Below are positions 55,769 through 63,418 of a DNA stretch of 64,000 bases, piece by piece. Each line of letters begins with the position of its first letter. Position 1 is the stretch's first letter. The position numbers were made by a program, and so were the translations under genes. Below the pieces are notes generated by a model. The model was given only the letters and a program-made list of their open reading frames with translations, was not told where the DNA came from and searched no databases. The stretch is taken from assembly GCA_020831805.1 (NCBI GenBank), contig JAFIFX010000002.1:62001-126000 (forward strand). Reading direction: 5' to 3'. The DNA comes from Planctomycetota bacterium. GTDB lineage: Bacteria; Planctomycetota; Phycisphaerae; Phycisphaerales; UBA1924.

Positions 55769-58233
55769 TGGCGTTTGCCCTTGTTCTTGCGGTCGTGGCG
55801 GAAATCGCCCTTGCCCTTGTCGCGGGATTTGCTCTTGCGGCTGCGCCGGGTGTCGCCGGGCGTCTTGAAGCCGGCGCCCTTCGCGCCGCCCAGCCCGCCG
55901 AAGTCGCCCTCCTTGGCCAGATTGAGCCCCTTGGCCTTGCCGCCGGCGCGCGAGCCCGAGTCGGCGATGAACAGGTCCATCCGGCGCGTCGCCAGGTCCA
56001 CCGCGCCCACCGTGACACGGACCGAATCGCCCATGTTGTAACTGCGGCCCGAGTGGATGTCGACCAGGGCCCCGGTCCGGTCGTCCACGCGCCAGGAGGG
56101 CGGCTTGTTCGAGCGGGTGGTGTCGCCGGGCAGGTCGGATTTCTGGATCATGCCGTCGGCCAGGTACTTGTTGAGCTGGACATAGACGCCCTTGGGCGTC
56201 ACGCCGGTCACCACGCCGTCGAACTCCTCGCCCACATGCTCGGCCATGAGCTGGAGGACGAGGAACTGGCGCAGCTCGCGCTCGGCCTCGGTCGCGTTGA
56301 CCTCGGTGTTGGAGCACTGGCTGCCGACCTGCATGAGGTCCTGCTCGGAGGGGCAGCGGTCGTCTTCTTTGAGTTCCTTGCCGAGCCTGACCTTGGCGTC
56401 GTCGGACTTGGGGCGGTTTTCGCCGTTGTCCGTGCGTTCCAGGTAGGCCTGCAGCGCCCGGTGGACGGTCAGGTCCGGGTAGCGCCGGATCGGGCTGGTG
56501 AAGTGGCTGTAAGCGTGGCTGGCCAGGGCGTAGTGGCCGATCTGGGCCGGCGAGTAGCTCGCCTTGGTCAGCGTGCGCAGCACGGCCATGTGCACGGCCC
56601 GGGCCGCGCCGGTGCCGGCGGTGGCGTCGAGCAGGGCCTGGAGCTCCTCGCGCTCGGGGTTCTTGGGGATCTTGAAGCCCGCCACCGTCGCGGCGCGGCG
56701 CAGGTCCTCGGTGTCGTTGGGCGTCGGCTCGGGGTGGATGCGCCGCAGCACCGGCACGCGAAGCTCCTCGAACAGCGTGGCCAGCGCCTCGTTCGCCTCG
56801 ACCATGAACATCTCGATGATCGTGTGGGTGAAGGCGTTGTCCTCCGGCTCGGCGTCGACCACCTTGCCGTTCTCGTCGAAGATCAGCTCGACGACCGGCA
56901 GGTCCAGGTGGATCATGCCCGCCTTGCGCCGGCGCTCGCGGATCTTGCGGGCCAGCTCGTCCATCAGCCGGCAGGTTGCGACCAGCTCGTCTGTGTACTC
57001 GGTCTCGGTCTTGGCGTGCTTGCGGGCCTCGTCGGGCTTGCCGTCGATCAGGGCCTGGGCCTCGATATAGGTCATCCGCTTGCGGCTGTCGATCACGCTC
57101 TGGCAGAACCCGCGCGAGCGGACATTGCCCCGGCTGTCATAACGGATAAAGCACGACTTGGCGTAGCGCTTCACGCCCTCCTGCAGCGAGCAGATCCCGT
57201 TGGAGAGCACCTCGGGCAGCATCGGGATGACCAGCCGCGGCAGGTACACCGAGTTGCCGCGCTCGGCCGCTTCCCTGTCCAGCGCCGAGCCGACGGGGAT
57301 GAAGTGGGCCACATCGGCGATGTGGATGCCCAGCTCGTAACCGCCGTCGTCGAGCTTCTTGATCGAGATGGCGTCGTCGTAGTCCTTGGCGTCCGGCGGG
57401 TCGATGGTGCAGATGAACTCGCCGGTCAGGTCGGACCGGAGTTCCAGGGCCTTGATGCCGCCTTGCTCGAAGGCGTCCATCTCTTCCTCGAACCGGCGCG
57501 TCGCCTCGCGGGCCTGCTCGACGCAGTCCTCGGGGAACTCGGTGCTGGGCAGCGAGTACGCTGCGATGACGGCCTGGGTCTCGACATCCGGCTCCCCCGC
57601 CGCGCCGAGCACCTTGACGATCACCCCCACGCCCAGCCGCCCGTCCTCGGGATACTCGAGCATCTCCAGGACGACCTTGTCGCCCTCGCGGACATTCTTC
57701 GATTCGGCGTCGCGCACCACGACCGGCGCGGTCAGCTCGCGCCCGTCGGGGTAGACCATCCACCGGCCGTCCTGCTTGAGGATCTCGCCCGTGAAGTTCG
57801 CCCGCTTGCGCCGGACGATCTCGACCACCTCGCCGGCGTACTGGCGTTCCAGCGTGCCCATGCGGCGTTCCCGCCCTTGGTCGCGCCGGTACGCCACCTT
57901 GACCGTGTCGCCGGTCAACGCCCCGCCCGTCGCGTCCGGCGGGATGAAGATGTCCGAGCCGTGGGTCATGTCCGAGGGGATCACGAATCCCACGCCCTTC
58001 ATCGTCCCGCGGAACTGCCCGACCAACTCGCCCCGGTCCGTGCGGAACGGCAGCTGGATCCGCCCGGACTCGTCCAGGTCGATCACGCCGCGGTCGGCCA
58101 GCTCGCGCACGGCGGCGCCGAAGTCCTCGACATCATCGATGCCAAGGTCCTTGGCCACGCGCGGGATCGGCGCGGCCCGGTAGTCGTCGGAGGAGATGTA
58201 GGAAATCAGTCGGTCTCGGTAGCGGAGCGGCAT
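55765..58233 (-). CDS. rnr: Ribonuclease R
   Basis: An 822-residue 3'-to-5' exoribonuclease. Cold-shock/OB domains (about 60-235: FVIPSDMTHGSDIFIPP, DKVVLEMLEYP) precede the RNB domain (about 260-620), with the catalytic cluster ICTIDPPDAKDYDDAISI, then YLPRLVIPMLPEVLSNGICSL, EMFMVEANEAL and ASHAYSHFTSPIRRYPDL. An S1 domain (FDGVVTGVTPKGVYVQL) and a very basic, disordered C-tail (RRSRKSKSRDKGKGDFRHD and onward) follow. The tail probably binds RNA or ribosomes. The start at 58233 (MPLRYRDRLI) has AAGGA upstream; the longer frame to 58416 was rejected. Confidence 0.93.
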   Translation of the reverse strand: MPLRYRDRLISYISSDDYRAAPIPRVAKDLGIDDVEDFGAAVRELADRGVIDLDESGRIQLPFRTDRGELVGQFRGTMKGVGFVIPSDMTHGSDIFIPPDATGGALTGDTVKVAYRRDQGRERRMGTLERQYAGEVVEIVRRKRANFTGEILKQDGRWMVYPDGRELTAPVVVRDAESKNVREGDKVVLEMLEYPEDGRLGVGVIVKVLGAAGEPDVETQAVIAAYSLPSTEFPEDCVEQAREATRRFEEEMDAFEQGGIKALELRSDLTGEFICTIDPPDAKDYDDAISIKKLDDGGYELGIHIADVAHFIPVGSALDREAAERGNSVYLPRLVIPMLPEVLSNGICSLQEGVKRYAKSCFIRYDSRGNVRSRGFCQSVIDSRKRMTYIEAQALIDGKPDEARKHAKTETEYTDELVATCRLMDELARKIRERRRKAGMIHLDLPVVELIFDENGKVVDAEPEDNAFTHTIIEMFMVEANEALATLFEELRVPVLRRIHPEPTPNDTEDLRRAATVAGFKIPKNPEREELQALLDATAGTGAARAVHMAVLRTLTKASYSPAQIGHYALASHAYSHFTSPIRRYPDLTVHRALQAYLERTDNGENRPKSDDAKVRLGKELKEDDRCPSEQDLMQVGSQCSNTEVNATEAERELRQFLVLQLMAEHVGEEFDGVVTGVTPKGVYVQLNKYLADGMIQKSDLPGDTTRSNKPPSWRVDDRTGALVDIHSGRSYNMGDSVRVTVGAVDLATRRMDLFIADSGSRAGGKAKGLNLAKEGDFGGLGGAKGAGFKTPGDTRRSRKSKSRDKGKGDFRHDRKNKGKRQ

Positions 58234-58270
58234 GGTGGTCCTTGCTCTTGAAAGTCGGTGTTGCTCTCGG

Positions 58271-59230
58271 TCACAACCGGTCGGCGTACGACGCGAGGGA
58301 TTCGGTGAATGATTGCGGCTCAAAGCCCAGATCGGCCCGGGCACGGGCGCACTCGGACATGGATTCCTCCATGGCCATTCTCGCCATGCCCTCGTCGAAC
58401 GGCAGGAGCCCCCCAAGCCCGATCATCCCGAAAAGCTTCGCCTTCAGGGCGGCGATCTTTCCGGGGACCCCGATCAGGGGGAGACGCTTCGCCCCGGGCA
58501 CTTTCTCCCGGTACACGCGGAGCATCTCGTCGAAGGCCAGGATTTCAGGCCCGGCCAGATCATAGGTTCGGCCGATCGAGGCCTCGCGCTCCAACGCGGT
58601 CCGGAACATCGCGGCCACATCCTCCACCCGCACCGGCGCCACCGCCGCCCCCCGCCCCCCCGGCAGCCAGCCCGGCACGAAGTAGGGGATGAACAGGAAC
58701 GGGGCCGCCTTGCCCCGCACCCAGTCCGCGGCCATGTTCGTGAACTCGCCCTCCGGCCCGTGGATCAGCCCGGGCCGGAAGATCGTCCACCGCAGGCCCG
58801 ACGCCTCCACCGCCTTCTCCCCGGCCCGCTTGGTCGCCTGGTACGGGATCGTCGACCCGTCGCGCACGCCCAGGGCCGACATCTGCAGGTGGCGCATGGG
58901 CGTGTCGCCCGAGGCCCGTTCCGCCGCCGCGACCACGCGGCGCGTCGCCTCGTGGTGCATCTTCTCGAAGGTCTGGTCCCCGCCCGATTCACGGATGATG
59001 CCGATCAGGTGGACCGAGGCCGTCGCCCCGTCCATCAGTCGGTCCAGCACCGCGTCGTCCAGCACGCCGCCGACGACGAACGACAGCCGCTCGGACTCTG
59101 GCAGCACCTTCCGGGCCTTGTCCTCGCTGCGGACCAGCGCCCGCACCGACCAGCCGTGCTCGAGCAGTTCGCGGACGATGTTGCGCCCCACGAACCCCGT
59201 CGCACCGGTCACCGCCGCTATTTTCTCCAT
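58271..59230 (-). CDS. NAD(P)-binding SDR, complex I NDUFA9-like
   Basis: A 319-residue atypical short-chain dehydrogenase. AAVTGATGFVGRNIVRELLEHG is the nucleotide-binding motif; ASVHLIGIIRESGGDQTFEKMH, HLQMSALGVRDGSTIPYQATKRAGEKAV (with YxxxK) and FRPGLIHGPEGEFTNMA follow, as in NDUFA9-like proteins that bind NADPH and are often found outside complex I in bacteria. A second domain (LPLIGVPGKIAALKAKLFGM) closes the substrate site. The ATG at 59230 has GGAAAGG at 9 nt; the ATG at 59239 would add MPG. Function is unproven. It lies 37 nt upstream of rnr. Confidence 0.78.
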   Translation of the reverse strand: MEKIAAVTGATGFVGRNIVRELLEHGWSVRALVRSEDKARKVLPESERLSFVVGGVLDDAVLDRLMDGATASVHLIGIIRESGGDQTFEKMHHEATRRVVAAAERASGDTPMRHLQMSALGVRDGSTIPYQATKRAGEKAVEASGLRWTIFRPGLIHGPEGEFTNMAADWVRGKAAPFLFIPYFVPGWLPGGRGAAVAPVRVEDVAAMFRTALEREASIGRTYDLAGPEILAFDEMLRVYREKVPGAKRLPLIGVPGKIAALKAKLFGMIGLGGLLPFDEGMARMAMEESMSECARARADLGFEPQSFTESLASYADRL

Positions 59231-59280
59231 GCCGGGCATCCTTTCCAGGCCCGATCGTAGGTGGGGGGGTGGATCGCCCG

Positions 59281-59286
59281 TACCAT
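59281..59286 (+). promoter_or_regulatory. TACCAT -10 box of the ABC ATPase gene
   Basis: TACCAT ends 5 nt before the GTG at 59292, predicting a leaderless mRNA. Confidence 0.45.
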
Positions 59287-59291
59287 CCCCC

Positions 59292-60074
59292 GTGCTGGCG
59301 TGCGAGAACATCGCGGTGATCTACCCCGCCCGCGGCGGGGGCCGGACCGCCCTGAACGGGGTCTCCTGCACGCTCGCCCCGGGACGCATCACCGTGTTCG
59401 TTGGGCCGAACGGCGCAGGCAAGAGCACGCTGCTCCGCGTGCTCGCGGGCGTGCGCCCGCCGGACCGTGGCTCGGTCACGCTCGACGCGGTGCCGCTGGC
59501 GGAGTTGTCGGTGCGTCGCCGGGCGTCGCGGGTGGCGCTGGTCGCCCAGCAGCCCTCGGTGGCCTTCGACTTCGACGCGCGACGCGTCATCGCCTTCGGG
59601 GCCGAGGGCGCCGGCCACCCCAGCGCGGCGGTCGACCGGGCCATCGAACGCTTCCGGCTGGCCGGGCTCGCCTCCACCCCCTTCGGAGCCCTCTCGGTGG
59701 GCCAGCGTCAACGCGTCTCGCTGGCCCGCGCCTGGGCCCAGCTGGACGGATCCCCGGGGACCTGCCTGCTCGCCGACGAGCCGGTCAGCGCGATGGACCC
59801 GGCCCACGCCGTCCGCGCTTTCGCCGCCTTCCGCGATCTGGCCGACCGCGGGGCGGCCCTGGGGCTGGTGCTCCATGACCTGTCCGCAGCCGCCCGTCTG
59901 GCCGACCACGCGGTGCTCCTCGGGGCCAGGGGAACGATCATCGCTGCGGGCGAGGCCGACGAAGTCCTGACATCGGATCTGCTGTCGGACCTCTTCGAAA
60001 CGCCGATCCACAAGACCGAGCACCCCGGCCTCGGACCCGTCCTGGCCACGGACGCGCCCCGTCGGGCCGTATGA
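59292..60074 (+). CDS. ABC transporter ATPase (haem/siderophore HmuV/FepC type)
   Basis: A 260-residue ATPase. Walker A GPNGAGKST, Q-loop VALVAQQP, signature LSVGQRQRV, Walker B CLLADEPVSAMD and switch His VLHDL are all present. The spacing and ITVFVGPNGAGKSTLLRVLAG, then PPDRGSVTLDAVPLAELS, resemble importers of the FecE/HmuV/BtuD group. The protein starts with GTG at 59292. No permease or binding protein is next to it, so partners would have to be encoded elsewhere; the BtuF-like protein at 54.1 kb could belong to the same class. A gap of 9 nt leads to the next gene. Confidence 0.78.
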   Translation: MLACENIAVIYPARGGGRTALNGVSCTLAPGRITVFVGPNGAGKSTLLRVLAGVRPPDRGSVTLDAVPLAELSVRRRASRVALVAQQPSVAFDFDARRVIAFGAEGAGHPSAAVDRAIERFRLAGLASTPFGALSVGQRQRVSLARAWAQLDGSPGTCLLADEPVSAMDPAHAVRAFAAFRDLADRGAALGLVLHDLSAAARLADHAVLLGARGTIIAAGEADEVLTSDLLSDLFETPIHKTEHPGLGPVLATDAPRRAV

Positions 60075-60075
60075 T
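60070..60075 (+). promoter_or_regulatory. TATGAT -10 box before the Q-rich protein gene
   Basis: TATGAT overlaps the last codons of the ATPase gene and ends 8 nt before the ATG at 60084. GGAG lies between, so it could also be coupled to the ATPase transcript. Confidence 0.35.
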
Positions 60076-60083
60076 GGAGCGTC

Positions 60084-60863
60084 ATGGGCAACTTCTTCGG
60101 CCAGATTATCCAGTTCCTGACCAGCCCGATCGGCTTCATCATCCTGTTCGGCCTGATCGGCGGCTTGGGAAAACTGGGCAGTTGGCTCAGCCACGAGCGG
60201 GCCAAGCGGGCCGCCGCCCTCGCCCGCGCCCGGAGCGATGACGAAAACCTCCGCACCGGCCGGCCCATCACCGTCGAATCCACGCTGCGCCCCGTCCCCG
60301 GAACCCAGGCCACCGCCACCACGCAGGCCGAACGCCAGCGGGCGCTGCAGGAACAGCGGGCCGCCCAACTCCGCGCCTTGCAGCAGAAGCGCCTCGAAGA
60401 ACTCCGCGCCAAGCGCGCCGGTCAGCAGGGCGCCCGTTCGGGCACGCCCGCACCGGCCCGCCAGCCCGCCCAGGCGCCTTCCCGTCCACAGACGCAGACC
60501 CACACCGCCGAATCGGCCCAGGCCAAGCCCGCGCAGCACTCCACGACCCGTCGCCCGGCCCCGCCACAGCGGATGCAGCCGCCCGTCAAGCCGTCCCAGC
60601 TCCGCCCGCAGCAGCCGTCCCAGCCGCAGCTCCAGCGTCGCCAGCCGGTCCCGCCGCCGCCCGGCACACGCCCGGTCGAAGCGACCGAGATCGGGACCGG
60701 GGGTGAGCTTGCCGCCAGCCCCTACCAGCTCCGCGGGGCCCAGGTCTCCGGCATCGGCGCCCTGCTGGGCGCCGGCCAGAATCTCCGCCAGGCCATCGTG
60801 CTCGCCGAGATCCTCGGCCCGCCGATCTCCGAGCGCGACCCGGAAAAGCCCGGCATCTTCTGA
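60084..60863 (+). CDS. Hypothetical single-pass protein with Gln/Pro-rich region
   Basis: A 259-residue protein with one N-terminal hydrophobic helix (about 9-28, FLTSPIGFIILFGLIGGLG), a basic helical segment, and a long disordered stretch of Gln, Pro, Ala and Arg (about 70-205). The last 50 residues are ordered (GIGALLGAGQNLRQAIVLAE then ILGPPISERD), a C-terminal motif that I associate with conserved planctomycete proteins of unknown function. Only 9 nt separate it from the ATPase gene. The helical coiled-coil-like piece (QAERQRALQEQRAAQLRAL) may oligomerise. Confidence 0.6.
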   Translation: MGNFFGQIIQFLTSPIGFIILFGLIGGLGKLGSWLSHERAKRAAALARARSDDENLRTGRPITVESTLRPVPGTQATATTQAERQRALQEQRAAQLRALQQKRLEELRAKRAGQQGARSGTPAPARQPAQAPSRPQTQTHTAESAQAKPAQHSTTRRPAPPQRMQPPVKPSQLRPQQPSQPQLQRRQPVPPPPGTRPVEATEIGTGGELAASPYQLRGAQVSGIGALLGAGQNLRQAIVLAEILGPPISERDPEKPGIF

Positions 60864-60864
60864 T

Positions 60865-61524
60865 TCACCGTTCCTCGGCCCGCTGCATCGCCCGCGACCA
60901 CGATCGCACCGGCAGGCCCAGCACCGTCACCCGCAACTCGGCCAGCTCGGATTCGATCCGCCCGTCCGGGCCCGTACGCCAGTCAAACCGGCGACGCACC
61001 ACCGCCGGCGCCGCACGGAACTCGAGCGTCAGCCGCACCGTTCCCGGCTCTTCGCCCGGTTCGAGCAGCGATCGGGCCGTGCCCGAGCGACCGTCGATCG
61101 TGCAGGCCTGCTCGTCCGCGAACGGCAGCGCGCCGTCCACCGGCTCGATCGCCAGTCCGTCGTCGCAGATCACCGCTCGGCCGTCGGACACCAGGCGAAG
61201 CAGGACCACCCCGCGTCCGTCCTCCCGGCGGAGGGTCAGCTCCGAGGATTCCCCCGGCCCGGTGGTTACGCTGGTCCAGACCCCGTCGGCGTCCGCCGCG
61301 CTGCGGACCCGCGTGACCAACCCTTCGGAGGATTTGAAGCGGTCCTCCGACGGCCCCGGCTCGAAGATCGCGTCCGCCAGCCGCCCGTCCGCGGCGTCCA
61401 GGCTCCTCAGCCCCGGGCCCGCGCAGCCGACGGCCGCCGCGAACGCCCAGGCCGCCACCGCCCACCGGGCGGTCGCACGGCACGGGCCGCACGCGTTTCG
61501 GACTAGAATGGGCTGGATGGCCAC
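60865..61524 (-). CDS. Lipoprotein of unknown function
   Basis: A 219-residue protein starting with GTG at 61524. A hydrophobic stretch (RWAVAAWAFAAAV) ends in the lipobox AVGC (Cys34). The mature domain is beta-rich (SSELTLRREDGRGVVLLRLV, TVRLTLEFRAAPAVVRRRFDW) without a known family. Its 5' end overlaps the start of the divergent HEAT-repeat gene by 8 nt. TAAAGT lies 6 nt before the GTG on the minus strand, which supports this start although the n-region is long. The 3' end abuts the Q-rich protein gene, 1 nt apart, convergent. Confidence 0.6.
   Translation of the reverse strand: MAIQPILVRNACGPCRATARWAVAAWAFAAAVGCAGPGLRSLDAADGRLADAIFEPGPSEDRFKSSEGLVTRVRSAADADGVWTSVTTGPGESSELTLRREDGRGVVLLRLVSDGRAVICDDGLAIEPVDGALPFADEQACTIDGRSGTARSLLEPGEEPGTVRLTLEFRAAPAVVRRRFDWRTGPDGRIESELAELRVTVLGLPVRSWSRAMQRAEER
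61504..61509 (+). promoter_or_regulatory. TAGAAT -10 box of the HEAT-repeat gene
   Basis: TAGAAT ends 7 nt before the ATG at 61517 and lies inside the 5' coding region of the divergent lipoprotein gene. Confidence 0.5.
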
Positions 61525-62323
61525 AAACGGACTTTACCTCCTGATCCTCGCCCTGGCCGGCGCGGCCGCCCTGTGCGGGTGCAACACCTTCGACGATGTC
61601 CCGCGCGGCACGCCGACCCTGCTCCAGGCGTTCGCCCCCCAGACCTCGCCCACCGAGGCGGCGGCGATGGCGGTCGACCCCTACTCGCCCGAACGCCGTT
61701 TCCGGGGCACGACGCTGCTCTCCAACGCCGATTTCGGCGGCGGGCCGGTCTACCTCGAGCTGTACCTCGACGCGGTCAACGACGAGGACGCCGGCGTCCG
61801 CGCCGCGGGCGTGCGGGCCCTCGGACGCCACGGCGAACCCGAGCATGTGCCCGTTATCGTCCGGCGATTGAACGACGAGGACCGCATGGTCCGCATCGCG
61901 GCGGCCCGGGCGCTCCAGCGCCTGCACAGCCCACAGGCCGTCACCGCGCTGATCACCGCCACCCGGATGGACCGCGAGCCGGACACCGATGTCCGCGTGG
62001 CCGCCGCCGAGGCGCTGGGCCAGTACGCGGAGGCCCGCGTGGTCGAATCGCTGATCTCGGCGCTGGCCGACCCGCGCTTGTCGGTCAACCACGCCGCCCG
62101 CTCCTCGCTGATCACGCTGACGGGCCAGGACTTCGGCGTCAACCGGCGTGCGTGGCTGGACTGGCAGAACAGCACGCGGGAGCTTTTCGCGGGGCGCCAG
62201 CCGTATGTCTACCCCGCCTTCCATCGCAGCCGGCGACCGTTCGAGTACCTGCCCTTCATCCCCCCGCCTCCCAACGAATCGGCGTCCTCGCCGGTGGGTC
62301 TGGACCCGACGCCGGACCGGTAA
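61517..62323 (+). CDS. HEAT-repeat lipoprotein
   Basis: A 268-residue lipoprotein: signal ending in LCGC (Cys20), then HEAT-like helical repeats, for example DEDAGVRAAGVRALGRHG, DEDRMVRIAAARALQRLHS, DTDVRVAAAEALGQYAE and DPRLSVNHAARSSLITLTG (about residues 85-205). The C-terminal part (FGVNRRAWLDWQNSTRELFA) is Tyr/Phe/Pro-rich. HEAT solenoids bind other proteins; the partner is unknown. The ATG at 61517 was preferred over 61508 because TAGAAT lies exactly 7 nt upstream of it. The 5' end overlaps the divergent lipoprotein gene. Confidence 0.72.
   Translation: MATNGLYLLILALAGAAALCGCNTFDDVPRGTPTLLQAFAPQTSPTEAAAMAVDPYSPERRFRGTTLLSNADFGGGPVYLELYLDAVNDEDAGVRAAGVRALGRHGEPEHVPVIVRRLNDEDRMVRIAAARALQRLHSPQAVTALITATRMDREPDTDVRVAAAEALGQYAEARVVESLISALADPRLSVNHAARSSLITLTGQDFGVNRRAWLDWQNSTRELFAGRQPYVYPAFHRSRRPFEYLPFIPPPPNESASSPVGLDPTPDR
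61531..61536 (-). promoter_or_regulatory. TAAAGT -10 box of the divergent lipoprotein gene
   Basis: TAAAGT on the minus strand ends 6 nt before the GTG at 61524 and lies inside the coding region of the HEAT-repeat gene. Confidence 0.45.
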
Positions 62324-62425
62324 GGTCCGCCCGCGTCCGAGAACCCGGCTCTGGCCGTGATTCCTTCCCGCCCGCATCCGCGAACACCCGATGAACGCCC
62401 CGCGGGCCCACCCGAGGGAGGATCC

Positions 62426-63406
62426 ATGCGCGCGGCCACGATCCGAGACGGCGCCATCACGCTCGAAACGCGCTACCCCGAGCCCCGGCCCGAGCAGGGG
62501 ATGGCGTTGGTGCGCGTGCGGCGCGTCCTGATCACCGAGACCGACCTGGCCGTCGCGCGGGGCCTGCTGACCCATTCCGGCGTGCTCGGCCAGGCGTTCG
62601 TCGGCGAGGTGGAGCGCGTCGTCGGGCCCGACCCGCGCTCGCTTTCCGGGCGGACCGTCGTTGCTTCGCCGGACCTGCCCGATCCTTCCAGCGATCTGGC
62701 GCGCCGCGGTCTGGGCGCGCACGATCCGTCACGGAGCATCCTCGGGGTCCGCGGGCGCGACGGCTGTCTGGCCGACCTGGTCGCCGTGCCCGCGTCGGCG
62801 CTGGTGCCCGTGCCGGAAGAAGTCGGGCCCGACCGAGCCGTTTTCGCCCTGCCGCTGGCACGGGCGCTCCACGCGGCGCAGATCGTCCGCATCCCCGGCA
62901 AGCCCTTTGTCACCGTGCTGGGCGACAACCTCCGGGCGTTGCTGGCGGCCCAGGTGCTCGCTCGTCTCAACGCTTCGGTCCGGCTGCTCGGCGTGATGCC
63001 CGACCGGCTCGACCGCTGCGCCCGCTGGGGCGTCAAGCACCGGCACCGCGACGAGGCCGGACGCTGGGGCGATCAGGATGTCGTCATCGACTCCCAGCGC
63101 GACGCCGAGTCCTTCTCCCTCGCCTGCGGCATGGCCCGCCCGCGCGGAACCATCGTCCTGCTCGGCGAGACGCCGCACAACGAGACGCCCGAGTGCTGCG
63201 ACCTCGCGCCCGTCATCGAGCGCGAGCTGACGGTGGTCGGGGCCCGCTGCGGCTCGCTGGGCGAGGGCGTCGAGATCCTCCGCTCCGGGTCCATCGATCT
63301 CGACGGGCTGATCTCCAAGCGGTTCCGGCTCGAGGACGCCCGGGACGCCCTCCGCGCCGCCGCGGACCCGGCGTCCATCGCGGTCATCGTCGACGCGGAC
63401 CGCTGA
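62426..63406 (+). CDS. Zinc-less MDR (alcohol dehydrogenase-like) protein
   Basis: A 326-residue medium-chain dehydrogenase/reductase. The N-terminal catalytic domain (EPRPEQGMALVRVRRVLITE then TDLAVARGL) and the Rossmann half (FVTVLGDNLRALLAAQVLAR, DQDVVIDSQRD, GMARPRGTIVLLGETP, ERELTVVGARCGSLGEGVEIL) are clear. The catalytic zinc ligands are missing: the usual CGTD is TETD (residues 37-40) and GHE is GQA (55-57); the four-Cys structural site is also absent. A non-zinc reductase or a non-enzymatic role is likely. GGGAGG precedes the ATG at 62426. It is convergent with serA. Confidence 0.75.
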   Translation: MRAATIRDGAITLETRYPEPRPEQGMALVRVRRVLITETDLAVARGLLTHSGVLGQAFVGEVERVVGPDPRSLSGRTVVASPDLPDPSSDLARRGLGAHDPSRSILGVRGRDGCLADLVAVPASALVPVPEEVGPDRAVFALPLARALHAAQIVRIPGKPFVTVLGDNLRALLAAQVLARLNASVRLLGVMPDRLDRCARWGVKHRHRDEAGRWGDQDVVIDSQRDAESFSLACGMARPRGTIVLLGETPHNETPECCDLAPVIERELTVVGARCGSLGEGVEILRSGSIDLDGLISKRFRLEDARDALRAAADPASIAVIVDADR

Positions 63407-63418
63407 TCGCCCGCCGCG

